The notes beneath the pieces were generated by a model. That model did no database searches. It was not told where the DNA came from and was given only the letters and a program-made list of their open reading frames with translations. The position numbers and the translations under genes are program-made. A stretch of DNA of 64,000 nucleotides, taken from Pseudomonas fluorescens. Lineage in GTDB: Bacteria > Pseudomonadota > Gammaproteobacteria > Pseudomonadales > Pseudomonadaceae. Position 1 is the first letter of the stretch; each line of letters opens with the position of its first letter. The stretch covers positions 3,472,001 to 3,536,000 of the forward strand of contig LR782234.1 of NCBI GenBank assembly GCA_902825215.1. Direction: 5' to 3'. Shown here piece by piece: positions 59,117-64,000 of this stretch.

Positions 59117-60469
59117 ATGAACAACAGCCGATTCGCAAGAACCGCTGGCTGGCTGGCCGTGCCGTGTCTGATCGCGGCAGGTCTGCTGGCCTGGTATGTC
59201 ACCCGTGAGCCCGTCTCGCCCCTGGAAAAGCCACCGTTCAGCGTCGCCGATATCGACCCGGCGCTGGTCACTCGCGGCGAATACGTCGCCCGACTCAGCG
59301 ACTGCGTGGCCTGCCACAGCGTACCAGGCGGTGCGCCGTTCGCCGGTGGCCTGGAAATGGCCACACCGCTGGGGGTAATCCATGCGACCAATATCACCCC
59401 GGACGCAGATACCGGGATTGGCCGCTACAGCCTCGCCGATTTTGACCGCGCCGTACGCCATGGCGTAGCGCCGGGTGGTCGGCGTCTGTACCCGGCGATG
59501 CCGTATCCCTCGTATGCCAAGCTCAGTGATGATGACGTGCGTGCGCTGTATGGGTTTTTCATGAAAGGCGTGGCGCCGGTCAAGCAAGCCAACCAGCCGA
59601 GTTCGATTCCCTGGCCGCTGAACCTGCGCTGGCCGATTGCAATGTGGAACGGCGTGTTTGTCGACGCCGAACCTTACGCCAGCAAACCCTCGCAGGATGC
59701 ACAGTGGAACCGTGGCGCCTATCTGGTCCAGGGCGCCGGGCATTGCGGCAGCTGCCACACGCCACGCGGCTTGGCGTTCAACGAGAAAGCGCTCGATGAA
59801 TCCGGCCAACCGTACCTCGCCGGCGCATTGCTCGATGGCTGGTACGCGCCAAGTTTGCGCGACGATCACAACACCGGACTCGGGCGCTGGAACGAGGCGG
59901 AAATCGTCCAGTTCCTCAAGACCGGGCGCAACCGCCATGCGGTGGTTTACGGCTCGATGACCGAAGCGTTCAACAACTCCACGCAGTTCATGAGCGACGA
60001 AGATCTGAGCGCCATCGCCCATTACCTGAAATCGCTGCCCGGCGACCCGCAACGTGATGGTCCGCCCTGGCAATATCAAAAGGCCTCTGCCGCGCCAAGC
60101 CTGGACAGCCCCGGCGCGCACACTTACGTCACCCGCTGCGCGTCATGCCACGGTGTCGACGGCAAAGGCCAGGCCGAATGGATGCCGCCGCTGGCGGGTG
60201 CCACTTCGGCGCTGGCGAAGGAACAGGCATCAGCGATCAACATCACCCTCAACGGCTCGCAGCGTGTCGTCGCGGCCGGCGTTCCGGACGCCTATCGCAT
60301 GCCAGCCTTCCGCGAACAACTGTCGGATCAGCAGATCGCTGAGGTGCTGACGTACATGCGCAGTACCTGGGGCAATCAGGCCAGCGCGGTCGATGCCGCG
60401 GCGGTCGGCAAACTGCGCGAACACACGGATCCGGCGAGCAGCAGTCCGATTATTTTGCAGATGCGTTAG
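59117..60469 (+). CDS. Triheme cytochrome c, electron acceptor of the Mo hydroxylase
   Basis: A 450-residue periplasmic cytochrome, anchored by an N-terminal helix (TAGWLAVPCLIAAGLLAWYV). Three haem-binding motifs are present: CVACH (about 63), CGSCH (about 210) and CASCH (about 345), each with a distal Met region (PAMPYPSYAKL, YGSMTEAF, YRMPAF). This is the standard partner of periplasmic Mo hydroxylases and alcohol/gluconate dehydrogenases. It starts 18 bases after the Mo subunit, so the three genes form one operon. Confidence 0.93.
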   Translation: MNNSRFARTAGWLAVPCLIAAGLLAWYVTREPVSPLEKPPFSVADIDPALVTRGEYVARLSDCVACHSVPGGAPFAGGLEMATPLGVIHATNITPDADTGIGRYSLADFDRAVRHGVAPGGRRLYPAMPYPSYAKLSDDDVRALYGFFMKGVAPVKQANQPSSIPWPLNLRWPIAMWNGVFVDAEPYASKPSQDAQWNRGAYLVQGAGHCGSCHTPRGLAFNEKALDESGQPYLAGALLDGWYAPSLRDDHNTGLGRWNEAEIVQFLKTGRNRHAVVYGSMTEAFNNSTQFMSDEDLSAIAHYLKSLPGDPQRDGPPWQYQKASAAPSLDSPGAHTYVTRCASCHGVDGKGQAEWMPPLAGATSALAKEQASAINITLNGSQRVVAAGVPDAYRMPAFREQLSDQQIAEVLTYMRSTWGNQASAVDAAAVGKLREHTDPASSSPIILQMR

Positions 60470-60484
60470 TCCCCACATTCACAG

Positions 60485-60511
60485 TTGCCGGTCCTGCGCA
60501 GGGGCCGGCAA
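60485..60511 (+). terminator. Hairpin after the cytochrome operon
   Basis: TTGCCGG (60485-60491) pairs with CCGGCAA (60505-60511), with CCTGCGCAGG inside as a further palindrome, 15 bases after the stop. No strong T-run. The rest of the 60470-60689 gap shows nothing. Confidence 0.5.
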
Positions 60512-60689
60512 TCTGCGAACGACAAAAACCTCGCAATCCCTTCAAGCTTGCCCTTCTTTACTGCGACCGCTCGCCTTCAAACCTTGCATAAAAGTTTTCA
60601 CCTCATGGTTTTTCATTGCGCGAGCAACTCGCGTAGGCTGCTGACCTTGTCTCACTTATTCGCTGTCGCAAGGACGCCCGGAATTTCCC

Positions 60690-62036
60690 ATGAGCACAAC
60701 ACAAGACTGGCTGGCCCGGTTGACGCGCAAGCAAGGACAGCCCGACACCTATGAAGACTACCGACGCAATGAGGCGCTGGAGAAGCTGGCTCGCATCGGC
60801 AACACCGGTACTTGGGCAGAGGCAAGTCGTGACTACAACGGCTTTGTCCGCGAAGTCGCTGTGCGCGAGCTGTCCCGTCAACCGTCCCCCGAAGCACTGG
60901 CGGTATTGATCGAGCGCCTGAACGATTGGGTGCCGCAGGTTCGCGATCTGGCGTCGGAGGGTTTGAAAGCCTATTTGTCCCCGGCCCACGTCCAAACCTG
61001 GTTGTCGGCGCTCGGCCCATTGATGGCTTTGCAGGCGCAGCGCCGGATTGACCATGGCCCGACGCTGACAGCCATACGTGCGCTGTTGCAATCGGCGGAC
61101 TGTCGCGATGAGGTGTTTGCAGACTTTCTCAGGCAACAGGGCAAGGCCGCACGCTACCTGTTGGCTCTGCTGCTGGAAGATACCCAGGCCACCCAAACCT
61201 TGTTACGCGGCGCGCTGGTTCATCGCGATTCAAGCGTGCAGTTGATGGCGGTGATCGCAAGCCAAACGATACCCGCGGCACAAAGCCTGCCGTTGTTGCT
61301 TGAAGCCCTGCCAGGATCCGGCGCAAAAGTCCGCGCACGCATGCTTTATGCGTTGCTGCCGCTACTCCCCGATCCCACACCAGTACTGCGTGAGGCCTTG
61401 CTGGATGCTTCGCCCGCCGTTCGCAACCTGGCGCTCTGGGCGGCGCCACGTCACGGCATCGATGCGCATGCCGTTCTTGATGAACGTCTGCATCAACAGA
61501 TGCCTGCGTCCAGACAACCTTGGCTGGGTGTGATCGGTCTTGCCACTGAGCTGGCTGCACAACTGCCCGAACATTGGCGCACTGCGGCGTTGTGCTGCGC
61601 CTGCGTCAGCGTGCGACAGGGCGCGGTAAAAATGCTCGGCACCGAGCAGTCGCCGGAATTGTTCGCGGCACTCGATGATCCGTCGGAAAAGGTATTTGCG
61701 GTCGCCATTGCGCAATTGAACGAAGCGCCGTGGCCGTCAATCATCAACGACTTGACGGCGAAACTGGATCGAGACTGGCACGAGCTGACTTCCACGCGAC
61801 GGCTGGCGATTTTCCGGCTGTGCCCATCGTGGCAGCAACTCAAATATTTGTTGGGGCGTCTGCAAACCGGGCGTGCCGGGCAAGCTTACTGGCTCGAACA
61901 GATCAACCGTTGGTGTGATGCGCGAGGCTCGGTTCTCGACCATGTAACACCGAGAGCGGAACGCGACATGGTGCGTAGAACCCTAGGTGAATTGGCGACA
62001 ACTGGGCGTCTGCGTTCGGGCCTGCATTTGTTATGA
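60690..62036 (+). CDS. HEAT-repeat protein
   Basis: A 448-residue, mostly helical protein. Repeated pairs of helices with the HEAT pattern are seen, for example EVAVRELSRQPSPEALAVLIERLNDWVPQVRDLASEGLKAYL (about 58-100) and RARMLYALLPLLPDPTPVLREALLDASPAVRNLALWAAPRHG (about 217-260). No signal peptide, membrane span or enzyme motif. HEAT proteins are protein-protein scaffolds; some cofactor-handling proteins have HEAT repeats. The partner is unknown, and it is a single gene bounded by terminator-like hairpins. Confidence 0.8.
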   Translation: MSTTQDWLARLTRKQGQPDTYEDYRRNEALEKLARIGNTGTWAEASRDYNGFVREVAVRELSRQPSPEALAVLIERLNDWVPQVRDLASEGLKAYLSPAHVQTWLSALGPLMALQAQRRIDHGPTLTAIRALLQSADCRDEVFADFLRQQGKAARYLLALLLEDTQATQTLLRGALVHRDSSVQLMAVIASQTIPAAQSLPLLLEALPGSGAKVRARMLYALLPLLPDPTPVLREALLDASPAVRNLALWAAPRHGIDAHAVLDERLHQQMPASRQPWLGVIGLATELAAQLPEHWRTAALCCACVSVRQGAVKMLGTEQSPELFAALDDPSEKVFAVAIAQLNEAPWPSIINDLTAKLDRDWHELTSTRRLAIFRLCPSWQQLKYLLGRLQTGRAGQAYWLEQINRWCDARGSVLDHVTPRAERDMVRRTLGELATTGRLRSGLHLL

Positions 62037-62042
62037 CGCGCG

Positions 62043-62082
62043 GGCGAACGCACAGGGAGCCATATCACCTGTGCGCTTCGCC
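62043..62082. terminator. Bidirectional terminator hairpin
   Basis: GGCGAACGCACAGG (62043-62056) pairs with CCTGTGCGCTTCGCC (62068-62082): fourteen pairs with one bulged base, loop of 11. It begins seven bases after the HEAT-gene stop and lies before the convergent SDR gene's end. Confidence 0.7.
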
Positions 62083-62091
62083 TCCGTCCGA

Positions 62092-62826
62092 TCAATGCGG
62101 ACTGGCCACCGGCCGCACGACAATCTCACTGACATCGACATCGTCAGGCTGGTCAATCGCGTAAACCAACGCTCGCGCAATCGCATCGGCCTCCAGCGCT
62201 ACGCTGCGGAACGCGCGCATTTCCTCACGCGCCACCTCATCGGAAATCGAATCCGCCAGTTCGGACTCGACCACACCCGGGCAAACCACAGTCACGCGGA
62301 TCTTGTCCGTTTCCTGGCGCAGGCCATCGGAGATGGCTCTGACTGCGAATTTGGTCGCGCAATACACGGCGGCGGTCGGTGACACCGCGAGGCCGCCAAT
62401 CGAAGAAATGTTGATGACCTGGCCGAAGCCCTGCGCTTCCATCCCCGGCAACACCGCGGCGATACCGTGCAGCACGCCACGCACGTTGACGTCGAGCATC
62501 TGGTTCCATTCATCGACCTTCAGCGCAGCCAGGGGCGACAGCGGCATGACCCCGGCGTTGTTGATGATCACGTCGACCTTGCCGTGCTGCGCCTTGGCGA
62601 ATTCAACGAAGGCCTGCATCGAGCTCATGTCGGTCACGTCGAGTGCGCGAGCGCTGGCGGAGCCGCCTTCGCTGCTGATCTCGCCGACCAGTTTTTCCAG
62701 GCGTTCGGTGCGGCGGGCACCGAGTACTACGTGGGCGCCTTTGGCTGCGATCAGTCGCGCGGCGGCCTCGCCGATACCGCTGCTGGCGCCGGTGATCAAT
62801 ACGACTTTGTTTTGAATGTTCGACAT
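62092..62826 (-). CDS. SDR oxidoreductase
   Basis: A 244-residue classical short-chain dehydrogenase. TGASSGIG (12-19), GARRTERL (NADP-type), NNAGVMPLSPL, the catalytic ISSIGG..YCATKFAV (Ser, Tyr, Lys) and VCPGVVESELAD are all in place; the length is exactly the family norm. AGGAGAAA precedes the ATG. An AraC regulator gene lies 173 bases upstream on the same strand and may control it. The substrate is unknown (YdfG-like group). Confidence 0.93.
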   Translation of the reverse strand: MSNIQNKVVLITGASSGIGEAAARLIAAKGAHVVLGARRTERLEKLVGEISSEGGSASARALDVTDMSSMQAFVEFAKAQHGKVDVIINNAGVMPLSPLAALKVDEWNQMLDVNVRGVLHGIAAVLPGMEAQGFGQVINISSIGGLAVSPTAAVYCATKFAVRAISDGLRQETDKIRVTVVCPGVVESELADSISDEVAREEMRAFRSVALEADAIARALVYAIDQPDDVDVSEIVVRPVASPH

Positions 62827-62999
62827 ATCCGTTTCTCCTGCTCAGAGCATGGGAAGTCAGCCGGGCCGCGGGGTGCGGGTGTTGGCTGGGTACGTCGAAA
62901 AGGTTAAGCGCGCAGGCCCGGTGAGCGCGTGCCGAAAGCTGCGTGAGGTTTGCCTATTCGTGTCTGAGTGCGCGGTGATGATTTACCGACGCCACCTCT

Positions 63000-63908
63000 T
63001 CAAGTACCGCGAAATTCGCTGGGCGTGACCCCCACTTCACGACGAAACACCTGCGAAAAGTGACTGGCACTGGAATAGCCGACCTCCAGACCGATGTCGA
63101 TCACGCTGCGCTGCGACTCGAGCAACAGTTGCCGCGCGCGGGCCATGCGCAAACGGATGAAATATTGCGAAGGCGCCAGACCGGTGGCGCGTTTGAACAG
63201 GCGGCTGAAGTGGTATTCGCTGAGCTCGGCGAGCGCCGCCAATGTTGCCAGGCTGAATTCTTCATCCATCTGCGCGGTCATCGCCTCGGTGACTTTGCGC
63301 AGTTTGTAGGCTTGCAGCGCATTGACCCGACGCCCCGCCTGGGTCTCGGCCGGATAGGTGCGCAGCAGGTGCACGGCGAGCGCCTGGGACAGCGACTGGG
63401 CGAACAGTGCGCTGGGCGTGCGTTGCTCGATCAGTTCGCTGCGCAATTGCTGCAGGACAAACGCGACGTGCGAATCCCGTGCTCCTGAAACATCGCGCAA
63501 GCGCAGCGGCGCGCTGGCTTGCCCGGACAGCTCGCGCGAGGCACGTTCGATCAGTGGCAAGCCCAGATAAAGGTGCATGACTTCGAAGGTTTCGCCATCG
63601 CGGGTCTGCCAGCGCATTTCGTAAGGCTCCTCCGATTGAGTCAGAAAAAAGTCCCCCGCGCTGACCTCAGTCGCTTCCCATTCACCACCCGGCGCCCGTT
63701 CCTCCACCCTCGCCGCGCCTGCCAGAACCAACACCAGCAACGGCTCCACCACCGCTGGCACCGTAATCGGTTCATTGATACTGCGATGGCTGAACAGCTG
63801 AATCACGACATCGTCAATTTGCGGCCGCGAAGTCAGCGCGAGGGGTTCGCCCGGCAGGTAATCAGCCATGGACTCGCCTGTTATGCGCATCTGAGTAGTA
63901 TTCGCCAT
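63000..63908 (-). CDS. AraC-family regulator with N-terminal cupin-like domain
   Basis: A 302-residue regulator. The N-terminal half (about 20-160) is the cupin-type effector domain of the AraC_binding-like group (VEPLLVLVLAGAARVEE, VSAGDFFLTQSEEPYEMRW). The C-terminal AraC DNA-binding domain carries two helix-turn-helix units (FSLATLAALAELSEYHFSRLFKRATGLAPSQYFIRLRM and SVIDIGLEVGYSSASHFSQVFRREVGVTPSEFR). AAAGGG lies upstream of the ATG at 63908. It precedes the SDR gene on the same strand and may activate it. Confidence 0.88.
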   Translation of the reverse strand: MANTTQMRITGESMADYLPGEPLALTSRPQIDDVVIQLFSHRSINEPITVPAVVEPLLVLVLAGAARVEERAPGGEWEATEVSAGDFFLTQSEEPYEMRWQTRDGETFEVMHLYLGLPLIERASRELSGQASAPLRLRDVSGARDSHVAFVLQQLRSELIEQRTPSALFAQSLSQALAVHLLRTYPAETQAGRRVNALQAYKLRKVTEAMTAQMDEEFSLATLAALAELSEYHFSRLFKRATGLAPSQYFIRLRMARARQLLLESQRSVIDIGLEVGYSSASHFSQVFRREVGVTPSEFRGT

Positions 63909-64000
63909 GAAACGGCCCTTTCATTTCCGTGGTTGCGAAACCTGACAATAGCCCAGCCGTGAGCATATTGGGCGCAAAACTCCGACAGCCGCGGCAAGCC

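Overview
The window reads as chromosomal DNA of a Pseudomonas of the fluorescens/putida type. The supports are a GC-rich sequence, REP/REPIN palindromes of the kind GTGGGAGCGAGCCTGCTCGCGA, dispersed CTCACCC..GGTGAGG repeats, a lexA2-imuA-imuB-dnaE2 cassette, and several small families I know mainly from Pseudomonas (DUF6124-like, DUF6555-like, DUF4810). I see no rRNA, tRNA, CRISPR array, integrase or complete insertion sequence. Taxonomy below genus is not decided here.

Layout. 0-8.3 kb (mostly minus strand): a REP cluster, a UvrA2-type ATPase, a hybrid sensor kinase, a GntR regulator, and a three-lipoprotein operon (CsgG-like, DUF4810, DUF799). 8.3-14.0 kb: the SOS mutagenesis operon lexA2-imuA-imuB-dnaE2, with a palindromic operator over the lexA2 start. 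14.1-14.7 kb: copy 1 of a long dispersed repeat. 15-23.2 kb (plus strand): TspO, an HSL-type hydrolase, a three-gene DctPQM TRAP transporter and, directly behind it, a TAXI-type TRAP transporter (binding protein, fused permease, DUF1850). Long hairpins follow both binding-protein genes. 23.2-29.7 kb: an SDR, a methyltransferase plus diiron-oxygenase-like pair, a 50-residue lipoprotein, a zinc alcohol/formaldehyde dehydrogenase and small proteins.

29.7-37.5 kb (minus strand) is a chaperone-usher fimbrial locus: two paralogous tip adhesins, each followed by a copy of the dispersed repeat, then pilin, chaperone and usher. The [adhesin + repeat] unit looks tandemly duplicated. 37.7-43 kb holds small oxidoreductases, two LysR regulators and an MFS exporter. 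43.2-45.9 kb is a lone SF1 helicase fused to a DUF2726-like nuclease domain, a candidate defence or nucleic-acid-processing protein. 46-49 kb is patchy: a Tat-exported SMP-30 lactonase; a DUF6124-like gene with a strongly structured leader whose loop is perfectly complementary to its own ribosome-binding region; decayed pieces of a zinc oxidoreductase; and an AT-rich gene remnant.

48.9-64 kb: a DUF3313 lipoprotein, a FadL-like porin, a membrane protein, a GNAT remnant fused behind a LysR gene, three regulator/target pairs (LysR-NmrA, TetR-GST, AraC-SDR), a molybdenum hydroxylase operon (2Fe-2S subunit, Tat-exported Mo subunit, triheme cytochrome c) and a HEAT-repeat protein. Most of the window is ordinary accessory Pseudomonas gene content. 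The items that most deserve a second look are the DUF6124 leader RNA, the helicase-nuclease, the adhesin duplication, and the truncated-gene junctions near 47.9 and 52.2 kb.
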